In this document: piece after piece, positions 1 to 9,600 of the stretch
Layout of the letters: every line of letters starts with the position of its first letter
Numbering within the stretch: the first letter of the stretch is position 1
Origin: Candidatus Cloacimonadota bacterium
GTDB taxonomy: Bacteria; Cloacimonadota; Cloacimonadia; Cloacimonadales; JAIOQZ01
Length of the DNA stretch: 64,000 bases
Direction: 5' to 3'
NCBI GenBank assembly: GCA_021108395.1
Contig: JAIOQZ010000057.1
Span: 1 to 64,000 of the forward strand
The notes under the pieces: generated by a model
Seen by the model: the letters and a program-made list of their open reading frames with translations, nothing else
The model's database searches: none
Told to the model about the DNA's origin: nothing
Made by a program: the position numbers and the translations under genes

Positions 1-556
1 AAACCGGAAAATATCATGTAACTTGCGGAAAACGTGATTTGTGCAAAGGTCTTTCAGATCATCGGTGAGATGGCGATGCAGTTTCGCGTATTCCAGTACA
101 GGAAGTGAAATCGTTTTTTCACCGAAATTTCGCCGTTTTTTCACTTTCGCCCTGAAACTGCCCCATTTCTCAAGGTGAAAAAGCGAAAAAGCGTAATAAC
201 GCGACGCTTGTGCCGAAATTTCGAGGGCTCAAAACCGTAAACGCTTAACAACTGCAACTCTTACAGGCTTATACAGTCAAGGCAACAGCCCTGAAAGTCC
301 GTCGTTAGTGGATGTATAGTGGATGGTAATACCCGCAAAACACCGCGAATGGAAAAAGTGCAATAACGATTTGAAATACCGCGCATCTGATTGAATATCA
401 AACGCATACGCAACAGCGAAACCGCTTTTTCAGAAAGACGTCAAGGGTGTCTCTTTACATCCTGCTTCTTCACTCGCAGTTTTTTTCTTGACATCCTCGC
501 TCACTTCATATCAATCATAAATTCCCCCCGCTCAATAAACTTGAACGGAGTTGCCT
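1..556. other. Intergenic / left-edge region without a confident gene
   Basis: No convincing complete gene is visible. A minus-strand frame stays open from 228 to the left edge (76 codons after a TGA at 231-229) but has no plausible start codon, so it is either the tail of a gene outside the window read without its start or chance. The perfect palindrome CGAAATTTCG occurs twice (123-132 and 214-223), with A/T-rich near-repeats built on GTGAAAAAGC between them. A TTGACA at 488-493 is the likely -35 element for the gene starting at 557; no strong -10 follows. Confidence 0.5.
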
Positions 557-2713
557 ATGCGAACAGCTATCATTGTTGTGTGCCTCATCCTTGCCGCGTC
601 TCTCATCGCCAAGCCGACCATCCCCATCAGCCGAGTCTCGTCGCCCATCGTCATCGACGGCGTTCTCGATGACGCCGCCTGGCAGGACATAGCACCGCTG
701 CCGCCGCCGATCGAGTACGTCCCCAACGAGGGCGAGCCACCCACGCAACGCACCGAAGTGCGCATAGCTTACGACAACGACTGGTTCTACATCGTGTTCG
801 AGGCCTGGTGCGACCCAGAGCAACTGAAGGTGACCGTCGCCCCGCGAAGTGGCTGGAGCAGCGATGACCAGGTGGTCTTCTGCATCGACGTGTATAACAC
901 CGACCGCGAGTGCTGTCTCTTCAACTTCAACGCCCTCGGCAACCCCAAGGACTGGTTGAACTCGACTTCCGGCGCCAGTGACATGAACTGGGACATTCCA
1001 TTGCGCAGCACAGGCCGCATCTACAGTGATCGCTACATCGTCGAAGCGGCCATCCCGTTCCGTTCGCTCAGCTTTGATGACAGCCTGCCCGAGCAGCGCT
1101 GGGGGTTTTACTACTTTCGCAAGGACGAACAGCATAATGAGCATTGCGTCTATCCGCCGCGTTCGCAGAGCATAAACAACCTGCTATCGCAAAACGGCGT
1201 GCTCGATGGCATGCGGGACGTGAAGGCCGGCAACAGGATCGAGCTTGTGCCCTACGGCTTCGGCAGTTACATTCACGCCGACAGCACCTGGGATGGCGAC
1301 GTCGGTGTAGATGTGGAGACGGCGCTCACATCGCAGCTTCAGCTTTCGGCCACGCTCAACCCCGACTACTCGCAGATCGAGGCCGACGCTTTCGACATCG
1401 AGGTCAATAGCCGCGATCTGCAATGGCTCGAGGAAAAAAGGCCGTTCTTCACACGCGGTCTCGACTTCTTTCATACAGGCATGATAAACCTGCTGTACAC
1501 TCGCAACATAGTCAATCCCGTGGCAGGGATGAAACTAAGCGGAAAATATACGGACAGCAGTTTCGGCCTTCTCTCGGCGCTCGATGAAGGCGTGGATGGC
1601 GACCGCAACGATCTCTACAACATCTTCCGCTGGCGGCACAACGTCCTCAGCGAATCCACCGCCGGACTCATCCTCACGAGCAGAGATGACCTCGACAGCG
1701 ACACCTGGAACCGCGTGGCCGCCGGCGACTTCATGCTGCGTCTGCCGCCAAACACTGTCTGCAAGCTACAGATCGTTGGCAGCGCCGACCACTCTTCTCT
1801 CGACGATGACACCTCGAAAGGCTGGGCCGGCAATGCTACATTCAACTACAACAGCGACGCTCTCGATGTCAATAGCTGGGTGAGCGCCTTTTCCGAGAAC
1901 TTCGAGCCAGGCGCTGGTTTTCTCAATTCGCGCGACAGAAACACACTGCGCATGGGATCCTTCGCAAACCACGATATTTGGAAGGATGTGGGGCCGTGGG
2001 AAGAGATCAGCGTATTTGCCGGAACAGGTGGCGTTACCAGCATCGATCTCGTTTCTGGCGATCGCAATCACTGGTTCGGTATCGAGGCGGACTGGAACAA
2101 CCGGATGTGGACCCAGCTCGAAGGCAAAATCAATCATAACGAGCATACCTGGATCGAGAACGGCATCGAACAGGAGCGGATGTTTAACTCATTCGAAATC
2201 GAGTTTCACTCGTGGAAATACTGGAGCGGCGCGTTCGACGGCTGGTTCAACGCCGACGTTGGCCACGAACCCTGGTATGGCGACAACGACAACGACGAAG
2301 ACCCCGGCTTCGAGGGCTGGTATGCCTCGTGCAACTATGGCTGCAACGTCCGCCCGCTCGACCGCCTGAGCCTGGACATGAACATGAGTATCTACGATTT
2401 GCGCACCCGCTGGCAGGGTGACCGTAAGCATGCCTATGTCACCCTGTGGAGCAAAGTGAGTGTGATGCTCACTCGCGGTCTCTTCCTGCGCAATATCGTG
2501 CAGGCGCAGCGTGAGTGGATGGAATACCCCCGCGACTCCTCCAAAGCAAGCTGCGTCAACACCATCGCCTCCTGCAACGTGCTGCTGACGTGGGAATATC
2601 AACCACTGAGCACGGTCTATGTCGGTTGCAACCTGCTCGACTTCGACCGCTGGGACAACATGGGTGACAACGTGCAGGCCTTCGCCAAGATGAACTATCT
2701 CTGGTCGCTATAG
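557..2713 (+). CDS. DUF5916-type protein with N-terminal CBM9-like domain
   Basis: 718 residues. A signal peptide (about residues 1-19) is followed by a carbohydrate-binding-family-9-like beta-sandwich (about 25-190; the opening IDGVLDDAAWQD is typical of this family). The rest is a long region rich in alternating hydrophobic residues and aromatics, as in DUF5916 proteins, which are predicted outer-membrane beta-barrels. I chose the ATG at 557 over the in-frame TTG at 551 because GGAG lies 6 bases upstream of it. It lacks the PNPFNP sorting tail of its neighbours, as expected if it stays in the outer membrane. Substrate is unknown; sugar or peptide handling at the surface is a family-level guess. 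Confidence 0.75.
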   Translation: MRTAIIVVCLILAASLIAKPTIPISRVSSPIVIDGVLDDAAWQDIAPLPPPIEYVPNEGEPPTQRTEVRIAYDNDWFYIVFEAWCDPEQLKVTVAPRSGWSSDDQVVFCIDVYNTDRECCLFNFNALGNPKDWLNSTSGASDMNWDIPLRSTGRIYSDRYIVEAAIPFRSLSFDDSLPEQRWGFYYFRKDEQHNEHCVYPPRSQSINNLLSQNGVLDGMRDVKAGNRIELVPYGFGSYIHADSTWDGDVGVDVETALTSQLQLSATLNPDYSQIEADAFDIEVNSRDLQWLEEKRPFFTRGLDFFHTGMINLLYTRNIVNPVAGMKLSGKYTDSSFGLLSALDEGVDGDRNDLYNIFRWRHNVLSESTAGLILTSRDDLDSDTWNRVAAGDFMLRLPPNTVCKLQIVGSADHSSLDDDTSKGWAGNATFNYNSDALDVNSWVSAFSENFEPGAGFLNSRDRNTLRMGSFANHDIWKDVGPWEEISVFAGTGGVTSIDLVSGDRNHWFGIEADWNNRMWTQLEGKINHNEHTWIENGIEQERMFNSFEIEFHSWKYWSGAFDGWFNADVGHEPWYGDNDNDEDPGFEGWYASCNYGCNVRPLDRLSLDMNMSIYDLRTRWQGDRKHAYVTLWSKVSVMLTRGLFLRNIVQAQREWMEYPRDSSKASCVNTIASCNVLLTWEYQPLSTVYVGCNLLDFDRWDNMGDNVQAFAKMNYLWSL

Positions 2714-2811
2714 CGAAATAAAACACCACTGTTGGCTCATTTATCGAGCGAACGGAATGGAAATTGCACCTTCTTTGTATGAATTAATATCATACTGAAG
2801 GAAGGTCTATA

Positions 2812-5800
2812 ATGCGTAACGTTTTATTCACTCTGTTTCTGCTGAGCTTCGGCATGCTTGCCGCTGGTGTCGTTCAGCAGTCATACACTATTCCCGTGCC
2901 GTCCGTCGAACTCGTGGACGGCTGGCACCGCGTCGCCCTCGAAGGCGGCGTCACTCTCACCCAGCCAGGGCTGCCCAGCCTGCCCGTCTGGCCGGTGCGC
3001 CTGCTTCTGCCTCCGGGCGAGCGAGCCGTGTCGGTCGAGGTCTCGTGGGCCGACGCCGTGAACCTCGGTGACGGTTACGAAGTGTTCCCTCAGCAGACGC
3101 CCGTGCCCACCAGCCATCAGGGCGCCATCGACTTCACCGCGCCCGACGCCACTGTTTATGGCAGCGATTCCGCCTGGCCCGCCGCCGACTTCACCACGCC
3201 CGACACACAGTACATGCGCGGACACTCCATCGCGCTGCTGCAGGTGTGTCCGGTGCGTTATCGCCCCGCCTCCGGCGAGTTGCTCTATCACCCCGAAGTA
3301 ACCGTGACCATCACGACTGCCCCGCACATCGAGGCGCAGTCTGCCCTACAGCGCCACCGTGGCGACCAGCGCACCATCGACCGCGTCGAAACCTCTGTGG
3401 ACAATCCATCATCACTGGCATTGTATCCCGCCACCACCCGCGACCGCATCGAAGGGCACATGCTGGTCATCATCACCGGCGCCGGCCAGGTCAGCTACTT
3501 CGACGATTTCGTCGAGTTCAAGACCCGCCAGGGGTTCAACCCGCTGGTGATGACCGTCGAGGACATCGATTCCAATTACACGGGCGTAGATACACAGGAT
3601 CGCATCCGCGCCTTCATCATCGACTGCTACGACGAGCATGATACCGACTACGTCATCCTGGGCGGTGACGTGCAAATCGTGCCCTTTCGCGGCTTCTATC
3701 TTCAAGCCGGCAGCACCGTCGATAACAACCTGCCCGCCGACATGTATTTCTCATGCCTCGACCGCGTGGGCATGGGCGACGGGCCCGACTGGAACACCAA
3801 CGGCAACAACCACTGGGGCGAACCAGGCGAAGCCGACTACTTCCCCGAGCTGGCCATCGGGCGTATCAGCGCCAACACGTCCGCTCAGTTCGACGCCGCG
3901 CTCAACAAGCAGATCATGTACCAGCTCAATCCTGTTGTCGGCGACCTTGACGAGGCGCTCATGGTTGGCGAGGAGCTGAATGACAATCCGCTCACCTGGG
4001 GTGGCGACTACAAAGACCAGATCATTGACGGCGGAAGCTATAACGGCTATACAACCACAGGTATAAGCAACGACTTCGACACCGACACCATGTACGAGCG
4101 CAATGGTAACTGGAGCCGCAGTCAACTCACTAACCGTATGAACGCCGGCCTCAACCTGCTGAACCATCTCGGCCACTCGAGCACCGACTACAACATGAAG
4201 TTCAGCAACCAGCATGTGACAGACAACAACCTCACCTCGAACGGCGTGAATCACAATTTCTTCATTATCTATTCACAGGGTTGCTACCCGGCGGCATTTG
4301 ACTACAACGACTCCATTGCCGAGAAGTTCACCACCATCGATAACGGCTGCGGCGTGTTTGTGGGCAATTCCCGCTATGGCTGGTACCAGCCCGGCGGCAC
4401 CAACTCGAGTTCGCAATACATGGACCGCCAGTTCTACGACGCCCTGTTCGGCGAGGGTATCACCCGCGTAGGCGACGCCAACGACGACTCGAAGGTGGAC
4501 GGCGCCGGACAGTGCAACGGCGACGCCTGGTTCCGCTGGACATACTACGAACTCAACGTGCTGGGCGACCCCAGTCTCGATGTGTGGACATCGACGCCGC
4601 AAACCCTCACCACAGATTACAGTCAGCAGATTCCGCTGACGACGACAATACTGCCCGTTGCCGCCGGCGCCCCGAACGCACTCATCTGTGTGAGCAAAGA
4701 CGGCGAGCAGCTTGTGAGCGCCTGGGCCAATGCCAACGGCAACACCGTGCTGAACTTTCCGGAGCCGTTCACCGACCTGGGTATCCTCGATATCTATATC
4801 ACCGCGCACGACTACCTCATCCACACGGGCGCCATCCAAATTATCGCAGCCGATCAGCCCTTCATTATCGTGGACGACTGGTCGATTCTGTCGGGTGACG
4901 ACGACCAGCTCGAGTTCGGCGAAAGCGGCACAATCACCCTCAGCCTGCGCAATATCGGCAACCAGCCATCCGACGACATCGACATCGACCTTTCGACGTT
5001 GAGCTCATACCTCGATTTCACCGACAACACCGAACAAATCACCGCTCTGGCCGCCGGTGAGCTTATCGAACTCGAGGCCGCCTTCTCGTTCGAGCTCGAA
5101 GCGGACGTGCCCGATCAACAACCCATCCCGATAACCATCGACATGAGCGACGGCTCATATAGCTGGTCGCCCCAGATTGTACCAATCGCCCTTGCGCCGC
5201 TGCTGGCGCTGGGCAATATCGTCGTTGACGACGATAACGGCCACCTCGACCCAAGCGAAACCGTCGATGTCGAAGTTTGGCTGGGCAACGACGGTTCGGC
5301 TGACCTGCACGACCTGGTCGTCAACCTCTCCACCGCCGATCCATACATCACCCTCAACCAGTCCACAGCCTCCATCAGCCTGCTGGAAGCCGGAAACCAG
5401 GTATCGATGGCGTTCAACATCACCGTTTCCTCTGACGTAGAAGAAGGCTATATGGCCAGCTTCGTCTTCGAGGTGGATGCCGAGCAGGGCATCGATTATT
5501 ATGACACCTTCGTGCTCATGGTGGGCGTTCTTGGCGAAAATTTCGAGACAGGCGACTTCTCCAACTACGATTGGGAAACGAGCGGCAGCGCCGACTGGTA
5601 TGTCACCTCCGGCGCATATGAAGGCAGCTACTGCGCGCGCTCCGGCAACATCGGCAACAACCAGACCACCACGCTGTCTCTCGACCTCAACACGCTCCAG
5701 AACGGCACGATTGGCTTCTGGTACAAGGTGAGCTGCGAAAACGGCCCCGCCAACAACTACGATTACCTCTGTTTCACTATCGACGGACAGGAGCAGGGCC

Positions 5801-6627
5801 GTTGGGATGGCATTATCGGCTGGAGCTATGCGTCATTTCCCGTCACTGGCGGCCAGCACACATTCTCGTGGGCATATTCCAAAGACCCTGCCGTGAGCAG
5901 CGGCTCCGACTGTGTCTGGATCGACATGGTCGAGTTCCCGCCGTTTGTGGGCGACGTGCTTTCGGTCTTCTTCCTCAGCCCCTCCGAACTCGATTTCGGC
6001 GTGGTGGACGTTGGACAGAGCGCCACGCGCAGCTTCACTATCTTCAACATGGGCTCGGCGACGCTCACAGGCAACATCAACGTGCCCGAAGGCTTCAGCC
6101 TCGACAGCGCCGCCTCGACGCGCAAGCCCAGCGAAACAGGCCGCGGTGAGCCAGCCAGCCGCACCGAGGTGCCATACAACATCGAGCCGTCACAGATGGC
6201 GCAGTTCCAGCTAACCTTCACACCGCCGGAAGAGGGCGATTTCAGCGCCGGCATCATCATCACCTCGAACGACCCGTTCCACGCGGCCAACGTGCTGAAC
6301 GTGATTGCCAGCACATTTGTGGCGACAGATGATGAAGCGGTGCAATTTGTGGACGCGCTGCTGAGCAACCACCCCAATCCCTTCAATCCGACAACGACCA
6401 TAGCGCTCAGTGTAGCCTCCAACCACACACCCGTTCGCGTGGACATCTACAACCTGCGCGGCCAACGGGTGCTCACTCTGCACGACGGTCTGCTCGACCA
6501 AGGCGAACACAGCCTTGTGTGGCATGGTCAGGACGACCAGGATCGCGCCGTCGGCTCCGGCATTTACTTCCTACGCACCCAGATCGGTGACAAAGCCTTC
6601 CTGCGCAAGATGCTGATGCTGAAGTAA
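2812..6627 (+). CDS. Secreted gingipain-family (C25) cysteine peptidase with C-terminal sorting domain
   Basis: 1271 residues with a signal peptide (1-18) and a propeptide-like region. The peptidase C25 domain spans about 215-600; the motif NHLGHSS places the catalytic His at 455 and SQGCYP the catalytic Cys at 491, a spacing close to that of gingipains. Ig-like/CARDB-type repeats follow (about 690-900), then a jelly-roll segment (about 910-1050), an Ash/choice-of-anchor-type domain, and a C-terminal FlgD-like sorting domain from PNPFNPTTTI to the final KMLMLK. It should be exported and processed at the surface by a type IX-like system. GGAAGG precedes the ATG and a strong terminator follows. 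Convergent with a second C25 gene. Confidence 0.88.
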   Translation: MRNVLFTLFLLSFGMLAAGVVQQSYTIPVPSVELVDGWHRVALEGGVTLTQPGLPSLPVWPVRLLLPPGERAVSVEVSWADAVNLGDGYEVFPQQTPVPTSHQGAIDFTAPDATVYGSDSAWPAADFTTPDTQYMRGHSIALLQVCPVRYRPASGELLYHPEVTVTITTAPHIEAQSALQRHRGDQRTIDRVETSVDNPSSLALYPATTRDRIEGHMLVIITGAGQVSYFDDFVEFKTRQGFNPLVMTVEDIDSNYTGVDTQDRIRAFIIDCYDEHDTDYVILGGDVQIVPFRGFYLQAGSTVDNNLPADMYFSCLDRVGMGDGPDWNTNGNNHWGEPGEADYFPELAIGRISANTSAQFDAALNKQIMYQLNPVVGDLDEALMVGEELNDNPLTWGGDYKDQIIDGGSYNGYTTTGISNDFDTDTMYERNGNWSRSQLTNRMNAGLNLLNHLGHSSTDYNMKFSNQHVTDNNLTSNGVNHNFFIIYSQGCYPAAFDYNDSIAEKFTTIDNGCGVFVGNSRYGWYQPGGTNSSSQYMDRQFYDALFGEGITRVGDANDDSKVDGAGQCNGDAWFRWTYYELNVLGDPSLDVWTSTPQTLTTDYSQQIPLTTTILPVAAGAPNALICVSKDGEQLVSAWANANGNTVLNFPEPFTDLGILDIYITAHDYLIHTGAIQIIAADQPFIIVDDWSILSGDDDQLEFGESGTITLSLRNIGNQPSDDIDIDLSTLSSYLDFTDNTEQITALAAGELIELEAAFSFELEADVPDQQPIPITIDMSDGSYSWSPQIVPIALAPLLALGNIVVDDDNGHLDPSETVDVEVWLGNDGSADLHDLVVNLSTADPYITLNQSTASISLLEAGNQVSMAFNITVSSDVEEGYMASFVFEVDAEQGIDYYDTFVLMVGVLGENFETGDFSNYDWETSGSADWYVTSGAYEGSYCARSGNIGNNQTTTLSLDLNTLQNGTIGFWYKVSCENGPANNYDYLCFTIDGQEQGRWDGIIGWSYASFPVTGGQHTFSWAYSKDPAVSSGSDCVWIDMVEFPPFVGDVLSVFFLSPSELDFGVVDVGQSATRSFTIFNMGSATLTGNINVPEGFSLDSAASTRKPSETGRGEPASRTEVPYNIEPSQMAQFQLTFTPPEEGDFSAGIIITSNDPFHAANVLNVIASTFVATDDEAVQFVDALLSNHPNPFNPTTTIALSVASNHTPVRVDIYNLRGQRVLTLHDGLLDQGEHSLVWHGQDDQDRAVGSGIYFLRTQIGDKAFLRKMLMLK

Positions 6628-6646
6628 CTGAGTAACCGGATATAGT

Positions 6647-6677
6647 AAGAGGCACGCCATACGGCGTGCCTCTTTTT
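6647..6677 (+). terminator. Rho-independent terminator after the first C25 gene
   Basis: GAGGCACGCC (6649-6658), a four-base loop and GGCGTGCCTC (6663-6672) form a perfect 10-bp stem, extendable by A-T pairs and followed by TTTTT. It lies between two convergent genes and may also stop the opposing transcript, though the minus-strand T-run is weak. Confidence 0.9.
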
Positions 6678-6694
6678 GTATGCTGGTTGCTGCG

Positions 6695-9600
6695 CTACTT
6701 CAGCAGCAGCGCCTTACGGACGCGGATGTAGCCTGGGGCTTCGAGGCGATAGAGGTATATGCCCGAGGCGCAGCCTTCGGCTGTCCAGGTAATGGTATGT
6801 CCACCGGCTTGCATGTATTCATCTACAAGCGTTGTCACCAGCTGCCCGCGCAGGTTGTACACCTTGACGGTGGCGCGGCCTGGCTGCGCCATGCTGAACG
6901 CGATGGTCGTGGTGGGGTTGAAGGGGTTGGGATAGTTGGGCCGCAACGCGGTGACAAAGCCGGGCACGGTATCGCCGTCGCCGCCCTCTGGTGGCTCGAT
7001 GTTGATGTAAACCAACTCGCTGGGCGCGCTGATGCCGGTGTCATAGAGCTGCTCGACCCAGAACAGGTACTCGCGCTCGGTGTCGATGACGGTCTGCCAG
7101 ATGCCGGCGCCTGCAACCGAGTCAACCATTGTGGCCTGTCCGGCTTCCTGTTGCATCCAGATGTTGGTCTGGACATAGTCATAGCGCTGGGTGTTGGCGC
7201 TGGCGCGGCGACTGGCGTCGTGCTTGCGGGTGGACAGAATCAGCTCATCCCAGGTGAGAGTGAGGTTGCCCTCGTCGTCGAGGTCATAGTCCACCGAGTC
7301 GATGGGCGGCAGCCATAGCAGCTCGAGGTCCTGGTCGAACAGTTCATCGCCCTGCGCCAATTCGAGGCCGGCCAGAATGCCCGACTCATACCAGCGCAGA
7401 CCGCCAGTGAGGTCGTAGGTGTCGGCGGTAGCGTAGAGTGTATAGTCGCCCGCTTCGTCGGGATGAATGGCGAACGGCCCGGCGTTCACCCAGATGTCCT
7501 CGATCGGGTCGTGGGCGTCGTCCATGCTCACAGTACCGTGCAGGATACCAGAGCGTTCCGTTCCACCGCTCACAACAACGTCGTCGATAGCCCATCCATA
7601 AGCCACCGTGCTGCCGTCGGAACCGAAGTGCCAGCGCAGCTTGATGTCGTCGTTTGCATATGCGGCAAGGTCGAATGTGACCGGCACCCAACCGCCGGAA
7701 TCACCGGAGAAGCCCGGCTCGCCCCCGATTGCCGAGTTGCCGTTGGACATCGAAGCCGTGGGATAACCGCCCACCGGCTCGACGACGTTCCAGGTGATGC
7801 CGTTGTTGGTCGAAAGCTTCACGTTGCCGCCATCGGCGTTTTCCTGGGTGTCATAGTAGTGCCAGAAGGAGAGAGTGGTGTTGTCGCCGATGAAGAACGC
7901 CGATGTGCCGACAAACCACGCGACATTGTTGCCGTAGTTCGTGCCGATATGCGTTGCCCAGGCATGTGTGCCCGAATGCGAGCCCACGCTGGGTTCGCCA
8001 TACTGCCAGCCGCCGTAGGCCATGAATCCGCCGTTGTCGGCCTCGAAATCCTCCTCGAAACCCCAATCGCCGATGCCCATCGGGAGTTCGAAACTCTGTG
8101 TGGACATGAAAGTGGCGTCGGCCTCGAAATCATACCACGCCGAACTGGGAACAGGCGCTCCGGCATCGACGGTAACGGTGAACACGCGCTGCACGGATTC
8201 GCCCGGCAGGAGGTCACCGAAGGGCATTTCTTCCTGCTCGATGCTGACCCACTCGTTGTCGGTGGCGAGCAGGCTCTGGATGTCCATGGCCGGCGACATG
8301 CTTTCATTGCACAGGTTGACGATGAGCTTGCCTGTTTCACCGGGGTCCATCACGCCGTTGTTGTTGCCCTCGAGGTCGTTGATCATCGTCGAGAACACGC
8401 TCAGGGTTGGCTTGTGAACGGTGAGGAAGAACGGGTATGACCAGTTGCCGTCGGCATTCGATATGCTGATGGCACAGGCCAGTTCACGGCCATCTGGTGC
8501 ACCCGATGAGATCGTCATGCGATAATAGCTGCGGTTGACGCCCTTCGATCCGGCGTCGATGAAGCGATATGCCGAGGTGTCGCTTTCGATAGTGGCATAG
8601 CCGTCGTAGCACTCGATGGTGGCGAAGGCGCCGAAGCTTGGGCTCATGCCGATGTTTTCGAGGTAGATGCCCAGATCAACGGTCTCGCCGGCGTCGATGA
8701 AACCGCTGCCGTTCTCGTCGTGAACGGTGATGTCGCCTAACGTCAGCCAGGAGTCGGGATACACAATGGGCGTGGTGGTGAACAGAATCGCTTTGTTTGT
8801 GCCCAGCGCTCGGCCGCCTGGAGCGTAACTGTTGTCGTAGCTGTACTGTAGGCCCATGCCACCGCAGGGACTTTGGAGACCGACGGTGCAGTAGTTGCCC
8901 TGTGCGCCGCTGGCCGAGTTCGAGCCGTCAACGTTGTTGAAGTCGGCGTACTGAATCTTGATGATGCCGTCGCCGGTGGGCGTGGGGTTAAACGCCTGAT
9001 CGTAGAGCAGAATCTGGAACGTTTCATTGGTGTTGCCAATGCTGTTCTTGGCGTCCCACTGAATGATGAAGCAGGGCGTTTCGGGGTGGGTTGTGTCGTC
9101 GAACCAGGTGTAAACGCCGCCGCCGCTGGTACGCAGGTCGTCCCAGAAAGCGGCCACCATCGCGTTGGGGCCCAGGCCGTCGGGAAGAGGCCAGTTACGG
9201 AAAGTGACCTGCTCCGTTGGCAGGAAACTGATCCAGCCGTTGCTACAGATGGTGATGCCGGTGTACTCTTCGCCGTAGAAGCGGAAAGTGAACGGCAGAT
9301 CGATCCAGACAATGTCGTCGCCCTCGTCGCTGGTATCGCTCAAACCGGTGTCAGTGCCGGGGCCGCCGCTGCCGGGCGCTATCTCGATCCACTCGTAGTC
9401 GGGCGCCTGGTCGTAGCCGTTGTCGCCGTCGTCAAAGCAGATATAGCCATAGGCGTCGGGGCCGGCCGCGTCATCCACGGTCACCGTACCCACATCCATG
9501 ATAAAGGTTTCGATTTCCTCATAGCCGTCGGCGTTGAAGAAAGTCACCTGTAGTTCGATGCACATGCCGGGGATTAGCTGATTGAGTCCTTCAATCTCGA

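Noticed and set aside
1-228. Open minus-strand frame running off the left edge
   Set aside because: No start codon in 76 codons after the stop at 231-229 and no recognisable family; could only be judged with sequence to the left.
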